A DNA stretch of 64,000 nucleotides from Clostridiales bacterium (GCA_017478485.1 JAFVDI010000031.1:1-64000); one strand, 5' to 3'. Counted from the stretch's first letter, positions 52,091-62,116 are shown. Numbers and translations: made by a program. Notes: generated from the letters alone by a model not told the origin.

Positions 52091-53989
52091 ATGAGTAACA
52101 ACAAGCAAAGTATCAAAACATCAATCGGAAAAAAATGGATCCGTAATGCACTGATTGTCATGCTTACTGACATCATTGTCATGTATGTTGTCTATTTTCT
52201 TGCTCTGCTGCTCAGATTTGATTTTTCTTTCAGAGTTATTCCGCCTGTATACTTGAACGGGTATTTGAAACTGCTCCCTTTATGGTGTGCTATTACGGTA
52301 ACTGTATTCTACTTCACCCGCCTTTATCACAGTATCTGGCGCTTTGTCAGCATGGAAGAGGCGATACTGCTCATAAAAGCTTATCTGATCATCACTCCTT
52401 TGCTTATTCTGTCTTCTTTGTTACTGAAGATGAGAATGCCGATATCCTTTTATATGATCGGAATAGTCGGTTCAGCCGTCGGACATGCAGTGACAAGATT
52501 CGGGTACAGGCTGATAAAGCAAGTCAACAATGATATGGGATCCGGCATTAAAGAAAAGGATTCCAACGCTGACAGGGTCATGATAATCGGTGGCGGAGAT
52601 GCAGGATCTGTTTTGGTCAAGGAATTACAGCACTCCACAAAGACAAATCTTCTTCCGGTATGCGTAATTGATGATAATCCGAATAAACACGGCAGGGCAT
52701 TGTTTGGAGTTCCCATTGTCGGCGGAAGAGAATCAATAATCTCCAAAGCTGCAGAATTCAATATTGATACGATTATTTTTGCTATCCCTACAGCGTCAGG
52801 TTCAAACCGCAAAGAGATCCTCAACATAGCAAAGGAAACAGGATGCAAACTCAGAACCATTCCCGGAGTTTACCAGCTCGCGAAAGGTGATGTCAGCGTA
52901 ACTTCTGTCCGTAATGTCGATCTTACGGATCTTCTCGGACGTGAACCCATCACTGTTGATAATGAAGAGGTTTTCAATATGATCACCGGCAAGACCATAC
53001 TGGTTACCGGAGGCGGCGGTTCGATCGGTTCAGAACTTTGCCGTCAGATCGCTTCACACAAACCGAAGAAGCTTATCATTTTCGACATATACGAGAACAA
53101 CGCTTACGAGATCCAGCAGGATCTGCTAAGAAAATACAAGGATAAGGGCCTTAATCTTGTTACGCTTATTGGTTCTGTGCGCAATACCCACAGGATTACA
53201 TCGGTGATGATGGAATATAAGCCTGATATTGTTTTCCACGCTGCTGCCCATAAACATGTACCGCTCATGGAAGAAAGCCCGAATGAAGCAATAAAGAACA
53301 ATGTTATGGGTACTTATAAGACTGCAACTGCAGCTGCTGAAGCTGGAGTCAAGAAGTTTGTTCTTATTTCGACTGACAAGGCTGTTAATCCGACCAATAT
53401 CATGGGTGCCACAAAGCGCATTTGCGAGATGATCATTCAGATGATGGATCGCCAGACACCCGGTACTTCTTTCGTTGCTGTCAGGTTTGGCAACGTCTTA
53501 GGATCCAACGGTTCTGTTGTTCCTTTGTTTAAAAAGCAGATTGCTGAAGGCGGACCGGTTACTGTTACACATAAAGAAATAACAAGATATTTCATGACCA
53601 TTCCCGAGGCTGTATCTTTGGTCCTTCAGGCTTCGTATTACGCTAAAGGCGGAGAGATATTTGTTCTTGATATGGGTGAGCCTGTCAGGATCGATGACAT
53701 GGCCCGAAATCTCATTAAGTTATCCGGACTCAGACCTGATGTTGATATAAAGATCGAGTACACAGGACTGCGTCCCGGAGAAAAACTATATGAAGAGAAG
53801 CTCATGAAAGAAGAAGGAATGCAGACTACAGCCAATAAACTGATCTACATTGGAAAACCGATCGAGATGGACGATGTTTGGTTCAAGGGGAAACTCGAAG
53901 AATTGGACCGTGACAGTAAAGAAGATGATGAGAACATAAAGAAATATGTTCAGGAAGTTGTACCGACATACAAGGTAGGAACGTACTGA
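52091..53989 (+). CDS. Membrane-bound nucleotide-sugar 4,6-dehydratase (PglF/CapD type)
   Basis: A 632-residue protein: four to five N-terminal transmembrane helices (about 18-130), a first Rossmann domain (VMIIGGGDAGSVLVKEL) and a second, catalytic SDR domain (TGGGGSIGSELCRQI, TDKAVNPTNIMGATKR). By family it would convert UDP-GlcNAc to UDP-4-keto-6-deoxy-GlcNAc. It is followed by an aminotransferase and a PglC-like sugar transferase, which together match the start of N-acetylbacillosamine-type synthesis. Confidence 0.9.
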   Translation: MSNNKQSIKTSIGKKWIRNALIVMLTDIIVMYVVYFLALLLRFDFSFRVIPPVYLNGYLKLLPLWCAITVTVFYFTRLYHSIWRFVSMEEAILLIKAYLIITPLLILSSLLLKMRMPISFYMIGIVGSAVGHAVTRFGYRLIKQVNNDMGSGIKEKDSNADRVMIIGGGDAGSVLVKELQHSTKTNLLPVCVIDDNPNKHGRALFGVPIVGGRESIISKAAEFNIDTIIFAIPTASGSNRKEILNIAKETGCKLRTIPGVYQLAKGDVSVTSVRNVDLTDLLGREPITVDNEEVFNMITGKTILVTGGGGSIGSELCRQIASHKPKKLIIFDIYENNAYEIQQDLLRKYKDKGLNLVTLIGSVRNTHRITSVMMEYKPDIVFHAAAHKHVPLMEESPNEAIKNNVMGTYKTATAAAEAGVKKFVLISTDKAVNPTNIMGATKRICEMIIQMMDRQTPGTSFVAVRFGNVLGSNGSVVPLFKKQIAEGGPVTVTHKEITRYFMTIPEAVSLVLQASYYAKGGEIFVLDMGEPVRIDDMARNLIKLSGLRPDVDIKIEYTGLRPGEKLYEEKLMKEEGMQTTANKLIYIGKPIEMDDVWFKGKLEELDRDSKEDDENIKKYVQEVVPTYKVGTY

Positions 53990-54064
53990 TTTACCACTAA
54001 ATAACAGCGTTTTTTTGAAAAAATGATCGGTTCAGGTTAACAGGTCTGAAAGAGGTAATGATCA

Positions 54065-55360
54065 ATGCTTGATTTCACATCAGATGACAGATTCAAAGGA
54101 ATAAAAACATTTGCCAGCAAGGTTTGGCTTTCTTCACCGACAATGCATGTTGAAGAGCAGAAATGGGTTGATGAAGCAATTCAGACCAATTGGGTGAGCA
54201 CAGTCGGTGCAAATATTAATGAAGTTGAAAAACAGGTCGCAGAGATTGTAGGCCGTAAGTATGCTGTGGGATTGTCTTCCGGCACGGCAGCGCTGCATCT
54301 GGCCATTAAGCTCGTTGGTGAGAAGCTTTATGGAAAACCGTCTGTCGGGCATGGTGTTTTAGAGGGCAAGAGGGTTTTTTGCAGCGACATGACTTTTGAT
54401 GCTACTGTAAACCCGGTCTGCTATGAGGGTGGTATTCCGGTATTTATCGATACGGAGTACGATACATGGAATATGGATCCTGTCGCTTTGGAAAAGGCTT
54501 TTTCTTTGTATCCTGAAGTCAAGATAATCGTGCTTGTACATCTTTACGGTACACCCGGAAAGATTGATGAGATCAAAAGGATTGCCGATGCTCACGGCGC
54601 TCTTATTGTTGAAGATGCAGCAGAGTCTTTCGGAGCGTCATATAAAGGTGTTCAGACCGGTATGTTTGGAGATGTTTCAGTTTTATCGGGAAACGGCAAT
54701 AAGATAATCACAGGCAGTTCCGGTGGATTTCTTTTAACAGATTCTAAGGATGAAGCTGACAGGATCAGAAAATGGTCAACACAAAGCCGCGAGGCAGCAC
54801 CCTGGTATCAGCATGAAGAACTTGGATATAACTATCGAATGAGCAATATCATCGCCGGCATCCTCCGCGGTCAGGTACCGTATCTGCAAGAGCATATTGA
54901 CCAGAAACATGCAGTCTATGAGAGGTATCGTGACGGGTTAAAGGATCTTCCTGTAAAAATGAATCCGTTCTCAGCCGAAAGCAGCCCGAATTATTGGCTT
55001 AGCTGTATGCTGATAGATAAATCTGCTATGTCCCGCGAGGTCAGAGGCGAGCAGGATTATCTGTACATTTCTGAGAAAGGAAAGAGTTCTCCGATGGAGA
55101 TACTCGATGCGCTGACCGCATTTAATGCCGAAGGCCGCCCAATCTGGAAACCGATGCACATGCAGCCAATTTACAGACTTAATCCGTTTATTACAAGTAA
55201 TGGTGACGGCCGAGCACAGAGCAACGCTTATATATCCATGTCTTGTGTGGATGTTGGTGCTGATATTTTCATGCGCGGGTTATGCTTGCCAAGCGATAAC
55301 AAAATGACACCCGATCAGCAAGACGTAATAATTGATATTATTCATAGGTGTTTTGAATAA
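54065..55360 (+). CDS. DegT/DnrJ/EryC1-family sugar aminotransferase (PglE-like)
   Basis: A 431-residue PLP-dependent enzyme. The Schiff-base Lys is Lys213 in GNGNKIITGSSGG; EDAAESFGA and YNYRMSNIIAGIL are further family motifs. It would transaminate the 4-keto sugar made by the upstream dehydratase. It is longer than most family members (~390), with an extension near KGKSSPME. No acetyltransferase (PglD type) is seen nearby. Confidence 0.9.
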   Translation: MLDFTSDDRFKGIKTFASKVWLSSPTMHVEEQKWVDEAIQTNWVSTVGANINEVEKQVAEIVGRKYAVGLSSGTAALHLAIKLVGEKLYGKPSVGHGVLEGKRVFCSDMTFDATVNPVCYEGGIPVFIDTEYDTWNMDPVALEKAFSLYPEVKIIVLVHLYGTPGKIDEIKRIADAHGALIVEDAAESFGASYKGVQTGMFGDVSVLSGNGNKIITGSSGGFLLTDSKDEADRIRKWSTQSREAAPWYQHEELGYNYRMSNIIAGILRGQVPYLQEHIDQKHAVYERYRDGLKDLPVKMNPFSAESSPNYWLSCMLIDKSAMSREVRGEQDYLYISEKGKSSPMEILDALTAFNAEGRPIWKPMHMQPIYRLNPFITSNGDGRAQSNAYISMSCVDVGADIFMRGLCLPSDNKMTPDQQDVIIDIIHRCFE

Positions 55361-55389
55361 AAACGATTGTCGAAAAGCAAAACAGGTAT

Positions 55390-56022
55390 ATGTACAGAAA
55401 ATTCGTCAAAAGATTATTGGATATTATTCTTTCCGGCTTAGCTTTAGTAGTGTTATCTCCACTGCTTTTGATCACTGCTATTCTCGTTCGTATTAAGATC
55501 GGATCACCTGTTATTTATTCTCAGGAACGCCCGGGAAAAATAGATCCTAAAACTGGTAAAGAGAGAATATTCACTTTATTTAAGTTCAGATCCATGACAA
55601 ATGAAAAGGATGCTGAGGGCAATTTATTGCCCTCAAAAGACAGATTGACAGGGTTTGGCAAAAAACTGCGTTCCACTTCACTTGATGAGTTGCCGGAACT
55701 GATCAACATCTTAAAAGGAGATATGAGTATTGTTGGCCCAAGGCCTTTGTTAGTCAAGTATCTTCCTCTTTATAACGATCATCAGAGACGCCGCCACCTG
55801 GTCCGTCCGGGGCTGACAGGCTATGCTCAGGCTAACGGGAGAAATTCTCTTTCATGGGAACAGAAGTTTGATCTTGATGTAGAGTATGTTGATAAGATGA
55901 GTTTTGGTATGGATGTGAAAATTATCTTCCAGACCATAAAAGCTGTTCTGAAAAGAGAAGGAATCGGCGGCAAGGATGAAGTCATTCTTAAAGAATTTAC
56001 AGGGAGCCGGAATGATGGATAG
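55390..56022 (+). CDS. Initiating sugar-1-phosphate transferase (PglC/WcaJ type)
   Basis: A 210-residue monotopic membrane enzyme that moves a sugar phosphate to undecaprenyl phosphate. It has an N-terminal re-entrant helix (FVKRLLDIILSGLALVVLSPLLL), FKFRSM, DELPELINILKGDMSIVGPRP (catalytic Asp-Glu) and RPGLTGYAQANGRN. Its 210-residue length is the short PglC form without the extra helices of WbaP. It overlaps the next gene by 11 bases. Confidence 0.92.
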   Translation: MYRKFVKRLLDIILSGLALVVLSPLLLITAILVRIKIGSPVIYSQERPGKIDPKTGKERIFTLFKFRSMTNEKDAEGNLLPSKDRLTGFGKKLRSTSLDELPELINILKGDMSIVGPRPLLVKYLPLYNDHQRRRHLVRPGLTGYAQANGRNSLSWEQKFDLDVEYVDKMSFGMDVKIIFQTIKAVLKREGIGGKDEVILKEFTGSRNDG

Positions 56023-57040
56023 TGTTCCTTTTTTCTCAGTGATAATCCCTGTTTATAACAGTGAAAAATATCTGGATGATTGTATCAAATCTGTATTTGC
56101 TCAAACCTGCAGTGATTTTGAGTTGATACTTGTTGATGACGAATCCAAAGATTCCAGTCCGTCGATTTGTGATGAATGGCAAATGAATAATCCGGACAGA
56201 GTCCGTGTTATTCACCAGAAGAATACAGGAGTCTATATAGCCAAAAGGAACGGCATCAGAGCTTCACATGGAAGATATCTTTATATAATGGATAACGATG
56301 ATCTGATAACCGATCCGGAGATGTTTTCAAGACTGAAAGAACTGATTACCCGTTCAGCTTATGATCTGGTTATTTTTAATGCGGTAGATGATATAGCTGC
56401 CAAACATTTACTTTGCAATATTCCTTTTAAGAGCGGACAGGAATTCGAAGGAGAAGAACTGGCTGCTGTTTATGACGAGTTTCTTAAAACGAAGAATCTT
56501 CATCACATTTGGATGATGGTCTTTGACCGGAATCTGTTTGATTGGGAATACGAATATAATGAACCGTTCAGAATGTTGAGAGATGGTCCGTCTCTTATTT
56601 TGCCCGTTATTTCCAAAGCAACCAAGGTTTTGTATCTCGATGATGTGTTTTATTATTGGCGGATACAAAATCTTTCAAGTGCCAGCAAGCATTATGATGT
56701 TACTAATTTCTTTTACAGCATCAGGACACTTCATAAGAGGGTTATTGAGTATTCTGATAAATGGCCATATAAAACGGCCAAGACGGATGAACTCGTTAAG
56801 TCTAATTATGTAACAGACATTTGCATAGCGGCTATGAAGGTTAGAAGTCTGTCTCCGGATTCAGGAATATCACAGCGTGAATTGCTCGCAAAAATGGCAA
56901 ATGATGATATGTTCCGGAATGAATATTCACTTAAGAACCTGGAAGGATTCAGAAAGCCGATTGCCTTTTGTTTATATCATAAGTGGTATTTGCTTCTTAA
57001 ACTCCTTTCATCAATGATCGGGATCATTAAGAGAAGATAA
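56012..57040 (+). CDS. Family 2 glycosyltransferase
   Basis: A 342-residue GT-A enzyme: FFSVIIPVYNSEKYLDDCIKSVFAQT at the N-terminus, EXLILVDDES, and the DXD-type IMDNDDL for metal/nucleotide sugar. The C-terminal part has no membrane helices, so it is cytoplasmic. ATG 56012 overlaps the upstream stop by 11 bases and has GGGAG before it; an earlier ATG at 55976 would overlap further. It probably adds the second sugar of the repeat unit. Confidence 0.9.
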   Translation: MMDSVPFFSVIIPVYNSEKYLDDCIKSVFAQTCSDFELILVDDESKDSSPSICDEWQMNNPDRVRVIHQKNTGVYIAKRNGIRASHGRYLYIMDNDDLITDPEMFSRLKELITRSAYDLVIFNAVDDIAAKHLLCNIPFKSGQEFEGEELAAVYDEFLKTKNLHHIWMMVFDRNLFDWEYEYNEPFRMLRDGPSLILPVISKATKVLYLDDVFYYWRIQNLSSASKHYDVTNFFYSIRTLHKRVIEYSDKWPYKTAKTDELVKSNYVTDICIAAMKVRSLSPDSGISQRELLAKMANDDMFRNEYSLKNLEGFRKPIAFCLYHKWYLLLKLLSSMIGIIKRR

Positions 57041-57055
57041 ATCGGAAGGATTGAA

Positions 57056-58003
57056 ATGATGAAAATACTGTTTACAAGCGTCGGACGCAGAGTTGAATTA
57101 ATACAAGCATATAAGGATGCAGCAAATAAAACCGGAATTGAACTTCAAATTATCGGTGCCGATATTACTGAAACTGCGCCGGCCCTGCAGTTTTGCGATG
57201 AACAGCTTATTGTTCCTAGAATCAATGATGAGAAGTATATTCCGTCATTGATTCAGTTTTGCGATCAAAATAGTATTGATGCGCTTATTCCTACGATAGA
57301 TACTGATCTATTGCTGTTAGCTGAGAATCGGGAACGTTTTGGGAAAACGAGAGTCGTTATCAGTGACCATGATAAAATTGCGCTTTGCAGAGATAAAAGA
57401 TTAACAGGTTTATTCTTCTCGCAGTGTGGTCTGCAGTATCCGGAAATTGCAGACGATTATAAGAAATATGATCTTGGTTTTCCTGCATTCATTAAGCCTA
57501 AGGATGGCAGTTCGAGTATTAATGCCTATACTGTAAAAAACTCAGATGAGCTTAAGACATTGGCGGAAATGGTCCCGGATTATATTGTCCAGCCGTTTAT
57601 AAAAGGTACAGAATACACTGTCGATGCTTTTTGTGATTTTGAAGGTAATCCTATATACATCACTCCAAGAATACGTCTGGCAGTCAGATCTGGAGAAGTA
57701 TTAAAGACCAAGATCGATCTGGACAGTACGATAATAGATGAGACAAAGGCTTTGATCAAAAAGTTCAAACCCCGCGGCGCCATTACCATCCAGTTAATAA
57801 GAGAAGATAAAACGGGTGTGGATTATTACATCGAGATAAATCCGCGTTATGGCGGAGGTGCGCCTTTAAGCATTAAGGCGGGTGCAGACAGTCCTGTAAT
57901 GATGTTGCGGTTATTAAGCGGCGAAAAGATCGGTTATCAAGCTGATTCAGCAATCAACAATGCTGTGTACAGCCGGTTTGACCAAAGTATCCGCGTACAA
58001 TAA
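57056..58003 (+). CDS. ATP-grasp domain protein
   Basis: A 315-residue ligase-type protein. An N-terminal Rossmann-like part (MKILFTSVGRRVELIQAY) is followed by an ATP-grasp core with FPAFIKPKDGSSSINAY (Lys), VQPFIKGTEYTVDAF and the Mg-binding IEINPRYGGG. The acceptor is unknown; in glycan loci such proteins often join an amino acid to a sugar. Two ATG codons in a row (57056 and 57059) could start it. It sits between glycosyltransferase and LicD genes. Confidence 0.85.
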   Translation: MMKILFTSVGRRVELIQAYKDAANKTGIELQIIGADITETAPALQFCDEQLIVPRINDEKYIPSLIQFCDQNSIDALIPTIDTDLLLLAENRERFGKTRVVISDHDKIALCRDKRLTGLFFSQCGLQYPEIADDYKKYDLGFPAFIKPKDGSSSINAYTVKNSDELKTLAEMVPDYIVQPFIKGTEYTVDAFCDFEGNPIYITPRIRLAVRSGEVLKTKIDLDSTIIDETKALIKKFKPRGAITIQLIREDKTGVDYYIEINPRYGGGAPLSIKAGADSPVMMLRLLSGEKIGYQADSAINNAVYSRFDQSIRVQ

Positions 58004-58039
58004 ATACTGTTTTCCAAAGTTAGGAGAATAAAGTAACAG

Positions 58040-58822
58040 ATGAATGAGATTCAGAGTATTCAGTATAAGATGTTGGTCGAACTCGATGAAGTTTGCAGAA
58101 GACATGGACTGACGTACTATTTGGCATATGGTACATGTTTAGGCGCTGTCAGACATAGCGGGTTTATACCGTGGGATCATGATGTTGATGTTCTCATGCC
58201 GTTTAAGGATTCTGTTGAACTTGAAAAGTATCAGAACGAGTTTAGTGATAAATATTTTATTTCCAGCAGACGAACTGATCCTGAGAATAAGACAGTCAAA
58301 TCACTGATCATCAATAACGAGATCAAATGCCGGTTGGTGAAAAACGGCAAAGTAATAAAAGATGATGTTAGAATAGGTTTGGATATATACCCGTTCTATA
58401 ATTGTCCTAAGTCATCGGCAGGTTTGTTGTTCAACATTTGGAGATCTCATATACAGAAAATGCTGGTAGGAGGTATTCCTGAGAATCACGGGAAACTTGC
58501 CAAGCTTATTGCAAAAATAGTTTTGTCTTTATATCCCGGAGAAAGAAGGGAAAAGAAGATCAGCAAAATTGAACGCCAGCTCTGCTATACGGGACCCAGT
58601 AACGAGATAGCGGACTATTACGGCTTGGATATCAAAGCATGCAGTGCTATTACATATAAACAGGAATGGTTTGGTAAACCTGTGAATATGCAGTTTGAAG
58701 ATCGGGAGTTTTACGGACCTTGTGATGCAGATAAATATCTGACTAAAAGATATGGGGACTATATGACACCGGTTTCAAGAAAAGAAATAGAGAATGAAAC
58801 AAAACTGGAAATCATTGAATAG
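58040..58822 (+). CDS. LicD-family phosphotransferase
   Basis: A 260-residue nucleotidyltransferase-fold protein of the LicD family, whose best-known members attach phosphocholine or another phosphoalcohol to surface sugars. The signature YLAYGTCLGAVRHSGFIPWDHDVDVLMP contains the metal-binding DxD. The next gene encodes an IspD-like cytidylyltransferase that could make its CDP-activated substrate. Acceptor and alcohol are not determinable. Confidence 0.9.
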   Translation: MNEIQSIQYKMLVELDEVCRRHGLTYYLAYGTCLGAVRHSGFIPWDHDVDVLMPFKDSVELEKYQNEFSDKYFISSRRTDPENKTVKSLIINNEIKCRLVKNGKVIKDDVRIGLDIYPFYNCPKSSAGLLFNIWRSHIQKMLVGGIPENHGKLAKLIAKIVLSLYPGERREKKISKIERQLCYTGPSNEIADYYGLDIKACSAITYKQEWFGKPVNMQFEDREFYGPCDADKYLTKRYGDYMTPVSRKEIENETKLEIIE

Positions 58823-58830
58823 GGGGCTAT

Positions 58831-59547
58831 ATGGCTAACATCGGATTGATCATTGCCGGCGGATCCGGCAACAGGATGCATCAGGATATTCCCAAGCAGT
58901 TTATTACTGTAAATGAACGTCCGGTCATTGTTTATACTCTTGAAGCTTTTGAAAAGCATCCGGAGATTGATGCTATTGCCGTAGTCTGCATTGAAGGCTG
59001 GGATCAAGTGCTTTGGGCATACGCAAAGCAGTTTAACATCACAAAACTCCAATATGTTGTTCCGGGCGGAAAGAACGGACAGGATTCTATCCGTAATGGT
59101 GTATTTGAACTTGAAAAGCACTTCGCCGATGATGATCTTGTATTGATCCATGATGCCATCAGGCCAATGGTGAGTGCTGAGATCATTTCTGATAACATTC
59201 GAGTAGCACGTGAATTTGGTAATGCAACAACTGTAATCCCTTGTGCCGAAGCTATGATGCAGACAGATGACGGCGTAGTTTCTGTCGGTTCTTATCCCCG
59301 TGACCGTTTGAAGAGAACCCAGACTCCTCAGGCGTTTAAGATAGGAGATATCTGTAATCTGCACAGACGTGCATTGGAAGCGGGAATAACAAATTCCGTT
59401 GCTTCATGCACACTGATGATCGAGATGGGTGAACAGGTGTACTTTTCCGCCGGTTCTGAAAAGAACATCAAGCTTACGACTGTAGAAGATATAGATATCT
59501 TCAAAGCCCTGCTCGCGGCTAAACGTTCAGACTGGCTTAAAAACTGA
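58831..59547 (+). CDS. IspD/TarI-type cytidylyltransferase
   Basis: A 238-residue CTP-transferase with the signature LIIAGGSGNRMHQDIPKQFITVN, the metal residue in IHDAIRPMVSAE, and RTQTPQAFK. IspD makes CDP-methylerythritol; TarI makes CDP-ribitol. Its place between LicD and a sugar epimerase, with no isoprenoid genes near, favours an activated alditol or alcohol phosphate for LicD. No TarJ-like reductase is seen nearby, so the exact substrate is open. Confidence 0.87.
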   Translation: MANIGLIIAGGSGNRMHQDIPKQFITVNERPVIVYTLEAFEKHPEIDAIAVVCIEGWDQVLWAYAKQFNITKLQYVVPGGKNGQDSIRNGVFELEKHFADDDLVLIHDAIRPMVSAEIISDNIRVAREFGNATTVIPCAEAMMQTDDGVVSVGSYPRDRLKRTQTPQAFKIGDICNLHRRALEAGITNSVASCTLMIEMGEQVYFSAGSEKNIKLTTVEDIDIFKALLAAKRSDWLKN

Positions 59548-59575
59548 ACGCATATCTGAATGTGAGGGATGGAAA

Positions 59576-60634
59576 TTGAAATCAATTAATTCAAGTCAAA
59601 CATGGATAGCTGATCTTGATGAAATCATTGATTCGATGCACGTTTTGTCGGAATTAGCTCAAAAGAAGGTACTGATCACCGGAAGTACCGGCCTTATCTG
59701 TTCGGCAATCGTGGATATTCTCATTCGCTGGAATGAAACCCATGAAGAGAAAATTGGTATTCTTGCGGTCGGAAGAGATACGCAAAAGATAGAAAAAAGA
59801 TTTGCTCCGTTTTCATCCAGGAAGTATTTTTCTGTAGCACTCTATGATTCCGAAAAATCTGATAATTCATTATCGTTTGATTGCGATTATATTATTCATG
59901 GAGCAAGCAATGCTTCTCCAAACAAATTTGTAAGCAACCCGGTTGAGACAATGCTCAGCAATTTTTGCGGAATGAAGTATCTTCTTGATTATGCAAAAGA
60001 TAAGAAAGTTAACAGAGTTCTTTTTATCTCCAGTTCAGAAGTGTATGGGAAGAAGAATGATAGTGAACCTTTTAAAACTGACGAATATGGTTATATAGAT
60101 CTATTGAATCCGAGAAATTCATACGCGGTCGGAAAAAGAGCATCTGAAACATTATGCGCTTCATATTATACGGAATATGGAGTAGATTCAGTTATTGTCC
60201 GTCCCGGACATATATACGGTCCGACAGCTTCAGAGTCGGATAACAGAGTTTCTTCTGCTTGGGCTTATATGGTTTCCCACGGCGAAAACATCGTCATGAA
60301 GAGTGACGGTTCGCAGATTCGAAGCTATTGTTATTGCCTTGACTGCGCTTCGGCTATACTGACGGTGCTGCTGAAGGGAGAAAGTGTTAAAGCCTATAAT
60401 ATTTCAAATCCGGATTCTGTTATCAGTATCAGAAAGATGGCAGAGATCCTTTCTTCTGTTGGGGAGGTTGATCTTATGACCGAAATTCCGACCGATGTTG
60501 AAAAGAAAGGCTTTAATCCTATGTCGAATTCTTCACTTGACAGTACGGAACTATATGGTTTGGGGTGGCGAGGTCTTTTTGATGCAAGGAGAGGATTCTC
60601 TCATACAGTGGCAATATTAAAAGAAATCACATGA
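59576..60634 (+). CDS. NAD-dependent epimerase/dehydratase (extended SDR)
   Basis: A 352-residue extended short-chain dehydrogenase. The Tyr-Lys pair is in SYAVGKRA (about residue 185), and RPGHIYGP is a family motif. The nucleotide-binding loop reads TGSTGLICSAIV, with Cys in the third glycine position of GxxGxxG. The start is TTG at 59576 with GAGGG upstream. It follows the cytidylyltransferase by 28 bases and may act on its alcohol or on a nucleotide sugar. Confidence 0.85.
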   Translation: MKSINSSQTWIADLDEIIDSMHVLSELAQKKVLITGSTGLICSAIVDILIRWNETHEEKIGILAVGRDTQKIEKRFAPFSSRKYFSVALYDSEKSDNSLSFDCDYIIHGASNASPNKFVSNPVETMLSNFCGMKYLLDYAKDKKVNRVLFISSSEVYGKKNDSEPFKTDEYGYIDLLNPRNSYAVGKRASETLCASYYTEYGVDSVIVRPGHIYGPTASESDNRVSSAWAYMVSHGENIVMKSDGSQIRSYCYCLDCASAILTVLLKGESVKAYNISNPDSVISIRKMAEILSSVGEVDLMTEIPTDVEKKGFNPMSNSSLDSTELYGLGWRGLFDARRGFSHTVAILKEIT

Positions 60635-60682
60635 TTAGGCTTAATAAGCAACCAGTTTTATTATGTTCTGGTATTCTGGAGG

Positions 60683-62116
60683 ATGTTTAGAGTGCAAAGA
60701 CAAAGCGCAGGTCAGCAAAATAGTTCTGTAGCGGCTGTTAAATCAGGAGTCTGGTTTACAGTTTGTCATATGCTGACAAAGACTGTCGGATTTTTGACAA
60801 CTCCAATCTTTGCGCGGATCCTGACCAAGGCTGAATTTGGTGATTATAACAATTTTCATACCTGGATCGGTATTTTTCTTTATGTAACATCTTTGAATCT
60901 TGATGCCTCACTTATCAGAGCAAAATACGACTACAAAGATGAATTGGATGATTACATTTCATCAATGGTATGTCTGAGCATGATCTCAACCGTCACCTGG
61001 TATGGTGTAACGTTGTTGCTTATTTCTACAGTTGAAAAGCTCACTCTGATGAGCCAGTTTGAGATCCATGCGATGTTCTTGTATCTGCTGTTCTATCCTG
61101 CTATCCAGATCTTCCAGACAAGAGAAAGATACCACTACAGATATAAGACAAATGTATTCGTAACGTTGCTCTATGTTATCGGAACAGCTCTGTTGTCAGT
61201 TATTCTTGTAATGCTTATGCAGAATAAGCTGACCGGCAGGATTATAGGTACGATAATACCTGTTGCCGTTATCGGTTTTGTACTCGCATTTCTTATTTTC
61301 AGAAAGTCTTTTTCGATAAAGACAAAATACTGGAAATACGCTCTGCCGTTTACGCTGCCGTTCATTCCGCATCTGTTGTCGATGTTCCTGCTTGGAAGCA
61401 TGGATAAGGTAATGATAAAGCAGATCTGCGGCTCTGAGGATCTGGCAAAATACAGCCTTGCTTACACTGTAGGAACCATTATTTCTTTGTTGGTCAGTTC
61501 AATGAATAATGCTTTCAGCCCCTGGCTCAGTGAACAGCTAAACGGCGGTCAGTTTGATAAGAGCAAAAAAGTATCAGTTCCGTATGTGGCGTTTTTCGCG
61601 CTTGCCGCCGTAATGGGAGTTCTTATTACTCCTGAGGTATTACTGATCATTGGCGGCGAGGGATATCTGGAAGCTAAACACGTAGTACCGCAAGTCTTTG
61701 CAGGATGTGTCATGCAGTTTGTTTACTGCATGTATGTAAACGTTGAACAGTTTTATAAGAAAACGGTCGGAATGGCTATTGCGAGCGTTTCTTCAGCTTT
61801 GTTCAATTTCGTTACCAACTATATATTCATCAGACAGTATGGCTATAACGCGGCATCGTATACAACATTTTTCAGTTATCTGCTCCTGATGATCCTTCAC
61901 GTCTTCATCGTTAAAAAACTGATGAAAATGAATGTGTTTAAGGACCTTTACGTGATCCTGATAGCAGGTGTAACTGCAGCGCTGCTTATTGCTTCGAACC
62001 TTATCATCGACATGTTTATCGTCAGATATATTTTGTTCGCTGTGCTCTTCGTTATCTTTATGTGCATAGCTTATAAAAACAGGCAGATCGCCCTTAAGTT
62101 TTTGAAAAGGAAATAG
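60683..62116 (+). CDS. Polysaccharide flippase (Wzx/MATE-like)
   Basis: A 477-residue integral membrane protein with about 12-14 hydrophobic segments, the pattern of lipid-linked oligosaccharide flippases (VKSGVWFTVCHMLTKTVGFLTTPIFARILT at the N-terminus). It would move the assembled unit across the membrane. No Wzy polymerase is seen in the window. The start at 60683 is after GGAGG (60680 area, TCTGGAGGATG). Confidence 0.88.
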   Translation: MFRVQRQSAGQQNSSVAAVKSGVWFTVCHMLTKTVGFLTTPIFARILTKAEFGDYNNFHTWIGIFLYVTSLNLDASLIRAKYDYKDELDDYISSMVCLSMISTVTWYGVTLLLISTVEKLTLMSQFEIHAMFLYLLFYPAIQIFQTRERYHYRYKTNVFVTLLYVIGTALLSVILVMLMQNKLTGRIIGTIIPVAVIGFVLAFLIFRKSFSIKTKYWKYALPFTLPFIPHLLSMFLLGSMDKVMIKQICGSEDLAKYSLAYTVGTIISLLVSSMNNAFSPWLSEQLNGGQFDKSKKVSVPYVAFFALAAVMGVLITPEVLLIIGGEGYLEAKHVVPQVFAGCVMQFVYCMYVNVEQFYKKTVGMAIASVSSALFNFVTNYIFIRQYGYNAASYTTFFSYLLLMILHVFIVKKLMKMNVFKDLYVILIAGVTAALLIASNLIIDMFIVRYILFAVLFVIFMCIAYKNRQIALKFLKRK

